Origin: Hyaloperonospora brassicae | Taxonomy: Eukaryota; Oomycota; Peronosporomycetes; Peronosporales; Peronosporaceae | Assembly: GCA_947650285.1 (NCBI GenBank) | Contig: CANTFL010000385.1 | Coordinates: 47,598 to 111,597 of the forward strand | Reading direction: 5' to 3' | Length of the DNA stretch: 64,000 bases | Shown: positions 21,501 through 35,100 of the stretch, piece after piece | How the letters are laid out: every line of letters starts with the position of its first letter | How positions within the stretch are numbered: position 1 is the stretch's first letter | Notes under the pieces: generated by a model | Told to the model about the DNA's origin: nothing | Seen by the model: only the letters and a program-made list of their open reading frames with translations | Database searches by the model: none | Program-made: the position numbers and the translations under genes

Positions 21501-24500
21501 GGATATGGTAAGAGTCAGCTCTATATTTGTGCTTCTTTCAGAAAACAATGATGGATCAAAACAAAATTTAAAGAATCCACCCGATGAGATGTGTTAAAAA
21601 CCAAGTATTATGTTGTCATAGTTAGCGTCAAGAGGGTACTTAAGCACTCCCGATCGCCCGCGGAGATATCGTTCAATTTTTCACGCATGAATTGCGCAGC
21701 GATTTAAAATAATCCTTAATAATGTTTCATTCCAGATAAGGCGATGTTAAGAAATAAAGATAGGAAGACACATTCTTGTATGTCTAAGGTACTTAGAGTT
21801 TGATCATGAATATTAAATTTGCTCGTAAGTTTGCCGGTGCTGCAAAGCTAGTTGAAATATAGAAATATGTCTAATTACTGATAATCTTTGCATGAGTGAA
21901 GGAAGCACCAATATCGAGATCACTTAAAATAAAGTATTTTTTTGTCATTAGAGCCCTGGTGGAATGAAGTAATCAAAATACAATTCTCGGGTGCAAATAT
22001 ATATTAGTCATGGTTGAAATACTTGACCTGTAAGCGAAGCTTAATGCCTACCTGACGATTTTTTAAGACGCCTTTAGGTGTAAGCATACGTTTAAATCGA
22101 TCGTATATGAAGTCAGTTCAGCAAATAGTGCTCGTGTGATATTTCGTGTGTGGTAAACCAACAATAAAGTATCGGAGTTTGTTCACAACAAATTTAGGTG
22201 CGAGTGTATAAGAGAAATGGAAATCTAATACCAGCGGTTGCTAAAGTAGTTGGTCAAATTATATATTCGAACCAAATGAATCTTACAGATCCAGAAGGGA
22301 TAATTAATTAAATGGGTGGCTGGCACTATGGTACCTAATTTACCAGGATATGTGTTGGTAGGAGTGCTCCAAAATTAGTGGCTTCTGTTGCCTACGAAGC
22401 CACCACGGAAAGAGCTAATTAAAACTTTAAATATATATTTAATTTTACATAATTTTACCGATCTTAATAACCGGGTGGTAGTAAACTAAAGTGGTACTGG
22501 AAAATTCATTTTTTCTTTTTCGCGTTAAAGGATACAACAATGGAAAGTCGGATGTAAGCCATGAATTAGAAAAAACTTATGTTTGGACGACCTGTCTGTC
22601 CGCACATAGGATGCGGAATAGACGGATGAAACTAAAAACCTACTGACCGAATTTGATCTTTTCACGGGTGTATCTCTTAAATAATCTAAAGTTAACCTCA
22701 CTGTACTTACAAACCACCATCAGGTGATCTGAAGGACCGCACGATATAATCCCAATACCACATATGTTGTATCGTATATCGAAATTGTTTCTCTTGACAA
22801 AGGAAAGGAGAGGAATATAATATCGATCTCTATTGTAGGTATTTTTAATACAGCGAGTGAATATTGATCTACTAATGAACGCAGCTGTAACTTGAGCTAT
22901 AAGAGTCAAATATGTTGAGGGTTATACAATGTGATTAGGTCATTATAAGAATTTTTGACAAGAAGGATCAGGCACCAAATCGATGATTTTTAATAGATGG
23001 TGGACTAAAAGCTACCGAAATTGAGGGTAGTAGTGACGAATAGGATGCTGATGAAGTATTACGGCGCAATCAATAATATTACAATTTCAATGCTCGATGA
23101 GCAATTAAATTCTATTTAAAGAAAAATATAAAGTTAAATAAGTATCGCATCACGAGTATATTGAACGATGTGAAAAATGCTGCTTGGCATTTAGAAGTCC
23201 TGCCGGACGCACTTACGTTCGTAACGGATTGTAAGACGACGACATCCAAGTTAAACATGCCGAAAGATCGATGACAGATATCAAGGGATGTAACAGAAAC
23301 AGAGAAAAGTATATCGAGCATAACCTACTAAAAATTGAATACATAACCGCTTGCAGCGCGTAAAGCGGGGTGGAAATATTATGTCGGAATTGACAAACCC
23401 AATCACGGTAAAAAAGGACGGCATGTAGATCTCGAATTTCTTAAAAATAATATAATAGTATAAGGGACTATTGTCTGCTAATATTATCTGAATTTCTCTA
23501 CGTGATGAGATTGCCCTGAACACTCATAGGGATAAAATATTGCAGCCATACGATTTTGCCTATACTATAGACGAGTAAAAAAGGTTGCTAAGTTTATAGT
23601 TTGGACTTTTGACTACTAATTAAAAAACGGGCATTAAGTGAATGAATCCATACGGTATTGTTCGCTGGAGATTATGTAGTGAAAGGTTGAGATGACGTGC
23701 TTAGCGAAATGGATAATGGATACTATATCGTGATAATGTTTGTAAGGAGACGTTTGGGATGAGGTATTCTTCACATCTTACCAGTGCAAGAGAAGTTTCA
23801 TTTTGTATGCATTTTAGAAAATCAATGCAGACCTCGACTCAATCTCTTCCAGGTCATAACATTGACTGTATATATTTTTCAAGATAAATTGTATATACAA
23901 GGGTAAAACCGTCGGTATTGGGGTATTATTATGAGTTTAAACATAAATCTTTATCCGTTACATCGTGGAGCTCGCATTTCTAGACAAATGATGGCTAAGA
24001 AAGGATGTCAGATCGTATAATATGTCGTTCGACTAGGCAAATATTTTTGTGTATACATTTAGATGAAAAATTTGCGGACAATAGATTTTTCTATTCGGCT
24101 TAGAAGACATAACAACAGATATAAAATCCTTCAAATTGTCATAACCACGGACACTGAGATCGATGTAATCAAATTAGGAAGTCCGACTCACAATAGTCAA
24201 TTTAGTAAGAATATAAATTTCAAATGTCATCTGTTTGTCATATGCGCGAGGCTGCTTCACCTGGGACAATCCTCATTTGTGAAGCTAAGATGTCAGTACG
24301 CGAGGCTAAATCGGGTCGCGATCTCAGTTTCTAAAATAAGTACAATTGCCATTCAGAAGTAAAATTGAAGGAAAATTTCGATCGCAAAAAAACTAATAAT
24401 GTTGAAAGAAAGACGCCATTTCATTCGCAGCTTCTAGAAGTAAAAAAAGTTATAACACATTAAATACATATTTCGGTCCGGATTAACCGCGTAAGGTCGT

Positions 24501-25265
24501 GGTATATGGAAGAAATTAAGCACCAGTACCTGCAATATATAAAGAGCGTTGTAGTATACAATAACTCGTCGCTTTCTCTAGTCGCACGCCGAATCATGGT
24601 CATTCTACAGAATACTAGAGTCAGAGATACAAGTATCCTCCAACTTTTAGACATAATTCATATTAATTTTTTACAATTATAAACGGTTACCACTAATCAT
24701 CTGAATTATTATACTATTTATAATGTAAGTTATTATTTAAGTCAAATAATCTGGAGAAACCTATATTAATTTTGAAGCACCAAAAATCGAAAATATTATA
24801 TAGGTTTTTTTAAAAATAGATAATTTATATTGATTGACCATACCAATTTTATAATTGCGCGATATAACTGTCTAAATGCTATATATAAGCACCGCGACAA
24901 TCCTTCATATTCAGGTCTTGATAAGATATTAGGAAAACGAGCTGTAGTGTGAAAAAAATTGATGATACTTGCCTTTAGAACGAGGATTAGATACTGAGGA
25001 AATACGTTGAGGATTAAACGATTATAAAATTTATGGATAATTTATTGATTGAGATCAACATAATGAAGATTTCGAAGAACACAATAGGCTTACCGATGAC
25101 AACGTAAAAAAATCATAAATTTGAAAAGCATCAAGATGATTTCAATGGGGTAATTATGCGATTGGCTGGCAGCACCGCCATATCGGGATAACCAATTCTG
25201 GGTGGTCGTGGCTTCCACATTAAAGCTTAAGGCTGATATAAATGTAACAAAACTGTTTTTGAAAA
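18506..25265. other. A/T-rich decayed region, no recognised gene
   Basis: Nearly 7 kb of strongly A/T-rich sequence, with the plus strand richer in A and G than in C. ORFs are short (up to about 120 codons) and scattered over all frames. Short plus-strand stretches look protein-like (for example near 20950-21100, 22230-22330 and 23380-23440) but none could be assigned. It reads as an old retroelement worn down by mutation. Confidence 0.5.
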
Positions 25266-26646
25266 GACCACGACTAGAGGTACATCCCATTTTTGCTACG
25301 GACAGACCCGCCCTTCTAAAATGACAAAAAGTACTTCATATTTTTTGGTGCAGAATGAGTAAAACACGTGGTAACGTTACTACTGCTCGATATATCCATA
25401 TCTTAAACGGTAAATGCACTCATGCGCACGATTTCATCAGTCCATTTTAGCCAGGGCGGTATCCAAAAGGGCACGGCTTGCAGGAATCTCTACTTTATTG
25501 AAGACGGTATACAAATCTCATAATACGATGCAAAGATCGGACCACCGGCTGTGGCAACGATATCCAAGTTTGTACGATATCACAGTCACGACTCGTTTGA
25601 AGCCGGGTCCACAACTATTTTCATAAGTCAAGAGCGTAAAGTCGTTGCGGCCTTTGCCGGAGATTTCTACATGACACAAGCCGCTAATGGGGAGATACTT
25701 CTGCAAGAGTGGAACAAACTTTGCGCGTGGTAGGAGGCACGCAAGTCCAGCAAAATTTTCCAATTTAACATTCAAGTATTGCGTGCAAATTTTAAAAATG
25801 AGTTGCACGAGCCGCCGACGTTACGGCTTGGCGCGTGGACAAAATAGGAAGGCGAAGCGGGGTGACGAATGGCCACGGGACAGATAGACGCGAAGCTATG
25901 CTGCCGATCTTTCAAAAGGTGGCGTTTCTCACGAAACAGCCGGATTCGCGTGATGCCGGAAGAGGTACATGGAGGCGTATACTAACATGCGTAGACTTGG
26001 CATGTGTCCGCCGAATTAATCTGTTATAATGGCCTAACAATACACATTTTTCCATAGAAATTCTAGTTTTTCGAATGTCGTCAATTGAACGTTGCGTCGC
26101 TGCAGCATCTTCATCACCTCCGCTACTCCACAAAACTAATTTGATTAGGAACCATTGCGATGCCAATGAGCACAACCGCTACTATCTACAGCGTGTGACT
26201 GTACTTAAACGTTGTTTTCAGCGGCAGCCGATGCTGCTTGGAAAAACATTCTCTCTATACTGCCTCGGTTTTACCCAGTAGACGGTCACCTAAGCGAATT
26301 ATCTCTTCCTTCTTCTACTCTGCCACTCTTTCCTTTATAATCGTTATGGCTTAACGGATATTCAATTTCGTTGGACGATGAATTGAAGCACGAGTATACT
26401 TCTCGTTAGCTTCCTCGAAGCACGGACAAACACGTACCGCGTGCAGTAATTATGGAACTACAGCTAGCATCTGGGACGAGATACGCACCAACTCATTCCG
26501 TTAGACCGTACTGTAGTGTATACCTTACATATTTTACGCACCACAAAATGTGAAGTCCTATCTACAATTACGGAGGGCGGATGTGCCCGTATCCAAAATG
26601 GGGGGTGTTTTTGTAGCAAAAGTGTGGTGTGCCCCAAGTCGTGGCC
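25266..26646. mobile_element. DNA transposon T1, copy 1, with long terminal inverted repeats
   Basis: Starts GACCACGACTAGAGG and ends AAGTCGTGGCC. About the first 105 bases and the last 135 are inverted repeats with internal landmarks CCCATTTTTGCTA, GGTGCAGAAT and AAACACGTGG. The interior is homologous to copy 2 (49316-51473), for example 25640-25680 against 49635-49675 and 26085-26200 against 51005-51120, at perhaps 70-75% identity. Interior ORFs are short and inconsistent between copies, so it is either non-autonomous or decayed. I see no clear target duplication. Superfamily not assigned. Confidence 0.75.
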
Positions 26647-27615
26647 TTATAAGAATTTTTACTTTATGCGCGATATTTTGTTCATAAGAAAAAGTTATAA
26701 TAATAAATCAAAGAATTAAAATGAATGATATCAAATTGAGTGATAAGGTCACATGCAAAATATTAAATTAACAACTGCTTTGTCCAAATTCGAAATGCAT
26801 TTTCAGTTATTGTCGATGCATAACAAGTTCATGTAAATGGTGATAGTAACGAAAGCGTTGGTAGCTCAGCAGTTAAAAATGGACAGATAACGATTTTTTG
26901 AACTATCATTACTGACAGAGACCAACAGCTTTGAACACATCAACTGATCACAACAAATCAATATAGATGTAAATGACAATGAGTGGAGTTGATATTAAAT
27001 TTAATTCAGATGATATCGTATAATTTAACATGACAGACATTTTTTTAAACATACGACCGTGCAAGCAGACACAATGCAACAATTTTCATCGAATAATAGA
27101 TAGCATGCAAAAAAGATAAGAATCATGAATCTCTCACTGATAGTCTCACCTTTAAATCATTATTAATTAAATATCATGCATCGCAACAATTTCCCCTTTT
27201 AAAACGCCCTACAATAAGTTCAACAATCAGAAAAAATAATATATATGTGCTAGATCTACCGCGTATCGGAAGATACGGAGAATTTCTGCTCTAATGAAAC
27301 GAAATAATCGCATTAATATCACTCTTGTTCGAATGATGCTTACTAAGGTATAAATTGCATTAATTTGCGGGTCTAGGCGTTTTTTTAAATTGATATATAT
27401 CTGGATTGTACAACTATATGTTAAAATGTATATTTTAAAAAGCTAACGACGCCCAAATGACATTGTCGGATCGACCTATAAAATTTGATGATGATCATAT
27501 TTAGAATTCGAGGTATCATCACATTCTGTAGTTGCCGCAGTCTATCCAGCAAAACAAGTGGTTTTGTAGGGTCGATGCATTTCACCGCTGTATATTTTTC
27601 AACATGAACTTGTAA
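26647..27615. other. A/T-rich, nothing recognised
   Basis: Very A/T-rich sequence without an ORF worth naming, between the T1 transposon and the next family B copy. Confidence 0.5.
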
Positions 27616-28850
27616 TGTAGTGATGTTCGCTCGTTTGCTCAGACTCTCCCGACAATCCACTGGCACCCGGCAACCGACTGACGGAAGGGGTACCCCGATT
27701 TCGTGTTCTGTATGTTCTTGCACACCTTGTGTAATCGTCGGTGGGGCGGGTTGCGCTCTTCTTTTGGATTTGAGATGAAGCTGACCTTAAACGTCTTAGG
27801 GATGGGTTTGGATCGAGTGGGAATGCTTCACCCGGTCAAACGTGGGTGGATAGCGTGATAATTCATGACCCGATCGCTTGTAACTTGGGTGCTCTCCCAG
27901 AGTCGCCTTTGACAGGGGTGATGCTTGATACGCGAGTATTCTGACCACTTGAGCAGTCTCGCGATCTTAAATCTCAACCGTAAGGGTCCCTGCGTCACAT
28001 CGCAGTTGAGGGGGGGGAAATTGACTTTCCGCCTGGCCAAAAAATTCAAGGGCGAAGTTCACTGAGACGTGGGTGACAGTCTATTCAACGGGAGGCCAAA
28101 TTCCATACTTGGAAGAAAGCGACGCGTGTTTTTAGTTGCAGATTCAATTCGTTTAATTTCAGCCAGCCAAATCCAAAACCTATGACGATGCCTATCTGTC
28201 TGCTAGGTATGCTCTTGCGTGTTGCCTGTAAATGTCATCAACCTCTTGCATCATGTGGGTACAGCAGATAATCCATAGTGGATCGCCCCATACCGGATCG
28301 TAGAGTACCGGATCGCAGAGCGTCGGATCGCAGAGTACCGGATCGCGGTACGTGATCCACACTAATATAGTGATCCATGCCATTACATGTCCACACAAAA
28401 GACGTATCCAGTGGATCGCGGGGATGTATATCGCGAGGTAGTGGATCGCGGTGTAGTGGATCGCGAGTCAGCGGATCGCGGTATGTGGACTACGCCGGGT
28501 ACGTAATCCACCTCGACCAGCAGGACACAGTTCGAATCAATCGTGGTCGATCGTTCGTATCTCCGATCAGGCATCCAAAGCCGGATCACCTTCACGCCCG
28601 AAACTTCGCATACTGCATTACCTTGATGATCCACTCTTCCAGCTTGCTTCCATGTTTACCTACATCCTATTATCGATATCGATCTAGTACTTCACTTGAC
28701 TTTTACCCCTTGAGTGATCCAGTTATTGTACCTTGGTGATTTAAATCATCGACCGAGGATCTCGACAGGTCCATCGTCAATCTATGACAATACGCCTTCT
28801 TGACCGTTTAGGTGGGTCATTCTGCATGATTTCTACCGTCATTTCCTGTC
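27616..28850. mobile_element. Family B LTR-like copy (27.6 kb)
   Basis: Begins TGTAGTGATGTTCGCTC, a diverged form of the TGTGGTGGAG end, then the conserved ACTCTCC...CCACTGGCACCCGG block and GATCGAGTGG...CACCCGGTC. The CTCGCGATCTT block is at 27957-27968 and the GATCGC arrays at 28281-28350 and 28408-28490. It ends in the segment homologous to the far end of other copies (CGTCAATCTATGACAATACG...). A coding tail continues to 29113 on the minus strand. If the element's sense strand is minus, this is its 3' LTR. Confidence 0.65.
28281..28350. repeat. 15-bp GATCGC tandem array in family B
   Basis: Four consecutive 15-base units of the form GATCGCAGAGTACCG (starts at 28281, 28296, 28311 and 28326), then a shorter fifth. 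A second array with unit GTGGATCGCGGTGTA follows at about 28408-28490. Other family B copies have arrays at the same place with other unit sequences or lengths. Confidence 0.9.
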
Positions 28851-28852
28851 AC

Positions 28853-29113
28853 TTAGTCGTGTGACACTATCATTCGTGCTAACGGGCCCATCTCTGTGCG
28901 CGCTCCACCAATCAAATTGATTTTGCCTTTAGGGGGACGCGCGATCCTAACTTTCGTCATTATTCCTTCGCACTTCTTCACATTTAGACAAAGTTCCGCA
29001 ATATTCCATTTTGTAAAGAGATTATTATGTTCGGGCTCTAGTCCCTGGACTAGAAGATCTGAATATATCATACGACCGAGGGTAGTTCCCTGGGGTAGTG
29101 GTTCAGTAGCCAA
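28853..29113 (-). CDS. C-terminal coding tail of family B element
   Basis: An 86-residue ORF ending directly before the family B LTR-like unit: LEPEHNNLFTKWNIAEL, KKCEGIMTKVRIARPPKGKI, then NLIGGARTEMGPLARMIVSHD. The last part recurs next to other family B copies: on the plus strand at about 16340-16420 (LVGGAHSEV) and, weakly, near 39920-40010 and 63150-63210. Recurrence at the same place relative to the repeat suggests it is the end of the element's own protein. I do not recognise the family; a Gag-like protein is possible. Confidence 0.45.
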   Translation of the reverse strand: MATEPLPQGTTLGRMIYSDLLVQGLEPEHNNLFTKWNIAELCLNVKKCEGIMTKVRIARPPKGKINLIGGARTEMGPLARMIVSHD

Positions 29114-31251
29114 ATTTTATAAGATGATGATTGCCGGTTTCATTTTATTAAATGTGTACAAATATCCCTGAGGTTAACAATCGTATAATGATCCCCACAG
29201 TTGCTGAAAATTCTTCCATTACCTGTCAAAAACCATGGTTATAATATATTAAATATTGTGAAACGTTCGCGTACCAAAGTAAATATCCCACCAAACCAGC
29301 CAAATTCTCATACTACCTAGTAAAAAAGAGGGATTTTGAAAATTTTCGGATCGAACAGACATGCAGGAGGCAAGGATCGTCTATAGTGCCTTATTAGGTG
29401 GAAAGAACCGGATCATTCTCTATTTTTTCTGTATTTGGATATATATGCCTACGTTGAACAATCTAGACGATGCTGGACGGAGAACGACAAATTATGCTAA
29501 ACTTCCCACAAAGATTGGTAATGACGGGTATCACTAACTAAAATACGTTAGCCAGATCTTCAAACTTTTCATGGGATTGAAGCGAGCCGGACGTTAGTTA
29601 TGATCGTATACGTCCGCTTAATCATGGTAAGAAATTCGGTCAATTTTGAAAAGGATAATCATTCAAGGGAACAAACGATGATAAGAAGGACTGTTTATTC
29701 TTTTGTTATAAAGCATGAGTGCATCCTATTTCGACTCCTTATAATTATAATAAAAAATCTTTTAGTTATATTATAATAGTCATCATGCCATTTAAAGCTA
29801 AATACTTGATACCCCCAAGAGTGGCTATATATTGTCCCCGAATTGCATGAATGGAACAAAAGCTAAATGTTTTGAGAAGGCCATACTCGCTATAGGTGTC
29901 AACAGCAATGGCTTAATGCTCCAATACTCGCTGGTTATGCTGAGATTGCAAAAAAAGCTACTTATCGATTTTTTAAATAAAATCGTCATCGAAATAGGGA
30001 CTATTATTTACGGGGGGCACGATTTAACTGATTGTGTCGATCGCGATCGGTGGTGAAGACATCGCGGTAAAATTCGATCTTGGTTGATTTAATATTAAAC
30101 CTCTTAAACAGATGTGAATGATACTAGATTAGTCACCACGAATCATCAGTTTCACGCGAGGATCCGCCAGGTTGTTTGCATTCATCCTACAGATATTTTG
30201 GCGCAACTTGATATCCCATAGTACTGTGATCACGCCATTTCTTAAAAACATAACGCGCTCTTTACAAAGCACAACCGACAAAGGAAAGGTATAGATGGTC
30301 TCAATTTCAACGTTGCACATGTTTATTTGATTTTAAACGTCTGATTGGATCAATTTTTTACCTCGATGCGGATATTTTTTAATTGAAGACATGATCGCAT
30401 TTAGATAATGCAAACCGCTATGAAGGCATGATCGTGTTTAAAAAGCTATCAATAAAGACAAGAATAAATTGATGAAACGAACATGTGATATGCAGTGTCG
30501 TGGGAGAACAATATCGCGTTAAGCGGCAAATGTTCGTCGCTCTTTTCGCGATCTACGATTCGTAATCTGCAATGGGCAATTGGCGACCCGCGATACTCAA
30601 TATGCATTTTATTGATGTGTCCTACACACGTCGATCCGCGATCCGCGACTCGGGATTGCGTTACGCGATCAAATTAAAATTATTTATTCCGCACATCCGC
30701 ACACTTAAGTTGCGATACACGTTTGGTGGTAGGTATCATGCACTGTGAATCACACTCGGCGATCGATTCGTACAAGAGATACAACACGTAGTACAAGGAA
30801 GGATCTTCGTCGATCGACGAAACGTAACACCAAATTTAAAAAAAATATTTAGTTGTAATTTATGGTTTGATTGATAAAGAATACATGAGCAACTATTTTA
30901 CATCTAATTTTACGGGTTGACCTCTTTTTTGGGCAGAATTATTGTCAACCAAACATTAGAAAAGGCGCAATTTTGTTTTGGCGGTGAACTAGATTGTTAA
31001 ATTATAATTAAGGACTCTTAAGAAAACTCATTCGCCTATTGTGTCAGACTCAGCACAACGTGATTAACAAGGCGCGACATCGCGAAACGGCTCAATTTAT
31101 AAACGGTAAAATGATGGAGCATCTACGTTTTGCAATAGGCAGTCTTGTAGAAATAGGGTGAACGTAACCAGCACGTGACCACTATACCCTCGGTTGCGAT
31201 AAATATGCTACGTGATCACATCTTCCATTTCGCAAATACAATTAAGATTTT
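29114..31251. other. No recognised gene
   Basis: A/T-rich sequence. A short stretch at about 30535-30670 has CGCGATCTACG and GATCCGCGATCCGCGAC units, probably a relic of a family B array. The minus ORF at 30129-30320 (CNVEIETIYTFPLSVVLC) looks protein-like, but I cannot name it. Confidence 0.4.
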
Positions 31252-32180
31252 TGTGGTTGAGCTGATCACGCTAACTTGCGGATGCGATCCCGACTCTCCA
31301 CTTATGTCCTGACGATATACTAATGGAGAGGGTAATCCGATACCAAGTCCTGCTTCTTCTTTCTCACCTTGTGTACCCGTCACTAGGGCGAGTTTTTCTC
31401 TTTTTGGTGGACTTGCATGTAGACTTAGACGGACCGTGGTTGGGTTGGGGGACGATCGGGTGGAAATGTCTCACCCGATTGCGTAGGGTCTGATCGAGTG
31501 GAAATTTCTCACTCGATCGCTTTTCTCGTTGGAACAAGTGGAAATTCCTCACTCGGTCCCGTATGTCCGTGATCGCTCTCCCGGAGTTGCTGGTGCCAGA
31601 TAGTCGATCTTGATCCGCGAGCCTTCTGACCACTTAAGCCGTCTCGCGATCTTGATCTGAACCTTAAGGGTTCCTTGCGTCCAATCGCAGAAAAGTGTGG
31701 GGGGGTCTTGAGAATTGATCACACGCCTGGCCAAACAATCCAGGGGCGGTGCTCACGCAGACGCAGTCACTCTATTTTCAACAGGAGGCCAATTATCCAT
31801 CCCGGGAGAAGGCGAAACGTGTTCTTGGCGGCAAATTTAACTCTATCTAATGTTAACCAATCATACCCAAAACTATGCCTGATCCTCTTCTGTCCACTCA
31901 ATCTTCTGGTAAGTACCACTCTGCTATGTATCACGTTCTTGTGATATGTAGTCCATCGCAGATTCCTATTCCTTCGTAATCGCAAACTGATTCGCGTACT
32001 TAGTACACGATTGCGATCGCGTACTTAGTCCCAATCGCCTACCTCGTTTCGATCGCGTACAACGTGGCGATCGTAATCACAAGCCGTCAGTTACCACTCC
32101 AGCAGACTCACTTACCGATGTCAAGTGATTTACATCACTCTGACCCTGACGCCAGTGAGTGGTACACACTAAGTGTGGCT
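31252..32180. mobile_element. Family B LTR-like copy (31.3 kb)
   Basis: Begins TGTGGTTGAGCTGATCAC, then CGATCCCGACTCTCCACT. Three tandem hairpins occupy 31454-31560: ATCGGGTG/CACCCGAT, GATCGAGTG/CACTCGATC and an imperfect third. Then come the CTCGCGATCTTGATC block (31640s), GCCTGGCCAAACAATCCAGG (31730s), and an array of GATCGCGTACTTAGTC-like units at about 31985-32070. The far end is less certain. Confidence 0.7.
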
Positions 32181-35100
32181 TCGATCAGGTTTCCTCGCTC
32201 GGTGTGCGGTCGTTGCCGCCACTCGCCTGATTGATGGGAGATCCACTTCAATCGTGGTCCAAAGCATTCATCTCTTCACCACATCATTTTATTTACATGA
32301 GTTCACCTCAAAAAATTTAGATCAATCTATATCGAATTCCTACTGGAAAAGGAACGAGCATATAGAGTAAGTGCACCTTCAACAATAAGTTGTACGGACT
32401 CCGGAGGTGAGTTATTTTGACGTAAAGCTTGCGTTCGTTTTCCGAACATAGTTCAATAATATCAGGTGGAGATAGTCGATCTTAAGCAGCGAGTCGACAT
32501 CTGGTGATAACGGATATTATTTTACGCGTCGATTAAGGTTTTCTAAAGTCGTGCGAAGACAAAAAAATTCTAGCGGTGCTATATTTCTCGATACTTACCG
32601 TATCAGATGCGGCTATTGGCTGAGAAAATGAAGCAAATTTAACAATCACATTAAAATGCTAGTTGATGCGATTATCGACCGCCGGTCACATAATCCTGTT
32701 TTTCGTCACCCGAATGATTATTATTTATTGATTCATTACAACTAGACGATTAACCTTACACGGTCAACAATACACGGCCGAATTAATCTGCCGAGCTCAG
32801 CCACTTATGTTGACGGCCAAATTCGATTTACTCGATGCTTATTCAGCTTGTAGATTCCGTAATGTCGACTTAGTTTTTTTAAAAAAACGACACATCAGAA
32901 AACACGTGACGTTTCTATATATATAGACTACAAGGCTTTGATTCGATACTGCGCTTGTTCGTCGCGATCTTTAAAGAGGGCGAAAAAAGCGTTACATCGA
33001 TCAAATGCCGTAATTTGGCGTTAACATTCCTATAGTGTCGCGAGCCTCAATAATCCTGAGACAAGACGATCGCAGGTACAATATTCTGCCAAATATTTAA
33101 CAGATTACCCAATGTCTCATCAAATTCGACTGCAGGCTTTTCGTGGTCCAGTTCATAGCGTAAAGCACTAAATGTCTATCGCTAAAAAAATTAAAAACGA
33201 CCCCGCATGCGCCATCAGGCTATAAAATGTATTGATTAACCTTTCACACCTCTATAATACGCATTTTCGCTTGAAGAGGGTCATTTTAATCGATTATTTC
33301 ATGGTTTTATTGACACAGTAATAATTATCGATTTCAACGATAGAGAATCTCGATTCTATTACAAAAATGCACTTAGCCAACCACGATTCTAATTTACTGC
33401 TGTTGTGGGGAATTCGATCGGCGCAACCATTGGTGAGTAATGGAATCCATAATAATCAAAATAGAAGTCCTATACAATAAAATACATGGCATATTAGATG
33501 CAGTGAAAACGAACATAATTGCAAAGTAGATACAAATAAAGACCCCCAATGTCGATGAACCGAATTTAAATTTACAGGAGACTCGAATGCCGTCAATTTT
33601 TTATTGTCAATTGAGACCGTCAAATTTGAAAAAGGGTGATCAAAATCTGATTTTGACTTGTTATTAAGGTCTCCCGTCCACGTGCATGATGTCGATATAG
33701 CCGTAAATGGGCTCAATACATTTGAATTACGGATGCGCTAAGAAATCAGACTTATATATGAGTTATCAGTACGGGATGACGGCTAAGGAGAAGTTAGTCA
33801 AAGCACTCTATTAATATTAGATTATGCCAAGCCCATTGTCGTTAGATTTTACCTGGCTGTCTAATGTTGTACTATATAAATGGATAAAGAGACCAACGTA
33901 GTCAATAATGGTTAAAATGTAGACTTGACTGTGATTCAATTGGATCCCACATTCGGCAAGAACAATCTCTCAAAAAAATTATATAATCGATGGGGTCTTC
34001 TTGATTGTCAGAAGTCAGGGCACGTATGGAATAGTCAGCCTCTATCAATTGACATGCATCACAGTAGAATCATTGTGGCTATTTTTGTCAAAAAATATAA
34101 TTCTCGGATCAATGAGTCTATTTAAGTAGATAGAATAGCTTGAACAGAATTAAAATGTTGCGATCTTACCCGAGCCCTCAGGTTTATTCGACATTAAACG
34201 CGACCTAAATTTTATATAGTAGTGGCGGTATACATGAATAATATGATCGTGCTGGGCCAGGCATCCTGGATTAGAATTAAGGATCGGAGATTATGATTGC
34301 AATTGATATAAGTAACTTCGGGCTTGCTTTGTTTAAGTGATCGTAGGTTATCTTTGCACCACAAAAATAATCGACGATAATCATTAACTAAGAAGACTTG
34401 TGATAGATCAACCTGACATATCGAACGACCTAAGTTTAAGATTCTATCTGGTTAGGTGGCATCTGATGTATTCATTTTATTTATGACGATACGCGTCGAC
34501 TTGTGTATCAGGATTAATAAATAATAAGATTTTCGACGATTAGAATTTTTTTCATTATATTTAAGCTCTATGCCCAAACTGTTTGGCCTGGGGTTAAGTA
34601 GCTTGATGAAGTATTTTAATTGCATCCGAAAGCAGCTGTAATGTAAAAGGGATAACTGTTATAGGTTGTACGGAACAACCGGTATTAAAGCCGAGCAAAT
34701 ATAGTGGCTTACACGTGGATATAGCAGTCCAATCGCGAGTGGGATGGCTAATACCGACACTCCCACGTATACTCGTTATCATTTTAAGATTGCAGCACTA
34801 TGGCCAATATAGTTTATCGACACAAATACTACATGAGTTTTCATGATGAAATGCAAACTACTTCATATACAAGCACACACGGTAAAAAACGAAAAAAAGT
34901 GCAGGAATCGGACCCACTTTCATTAGATAGTTGTCCGTTCGCCTAAATTAAAAGGTTTACATTTGCAAGTTTGCGAGTCTCACTCCAATACAAGATTATA
35001 ATATTATATACAATATTTTAAATGTGGTGATTTCAAAAATATTTTTTTCACTTTTACAAATGTGCTTGTTGCAAGACAAACGTTTGCCTCGTTCAACGTT

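Noticed and set aside
26855..26885. GGTAGCTCAGCAGTTAAAAAT, resembling a tRNA D-arm
   Set aside because: The rest of a tRNA is absent on either side.
34880..34990. tRNA-like T-arm (GGGTCCGATTCC) on the minus strand
   Set aside because: No matching D-arm, anticodon arm or acceptor pairing could be found; at most a decayed tRNA-derived piece.
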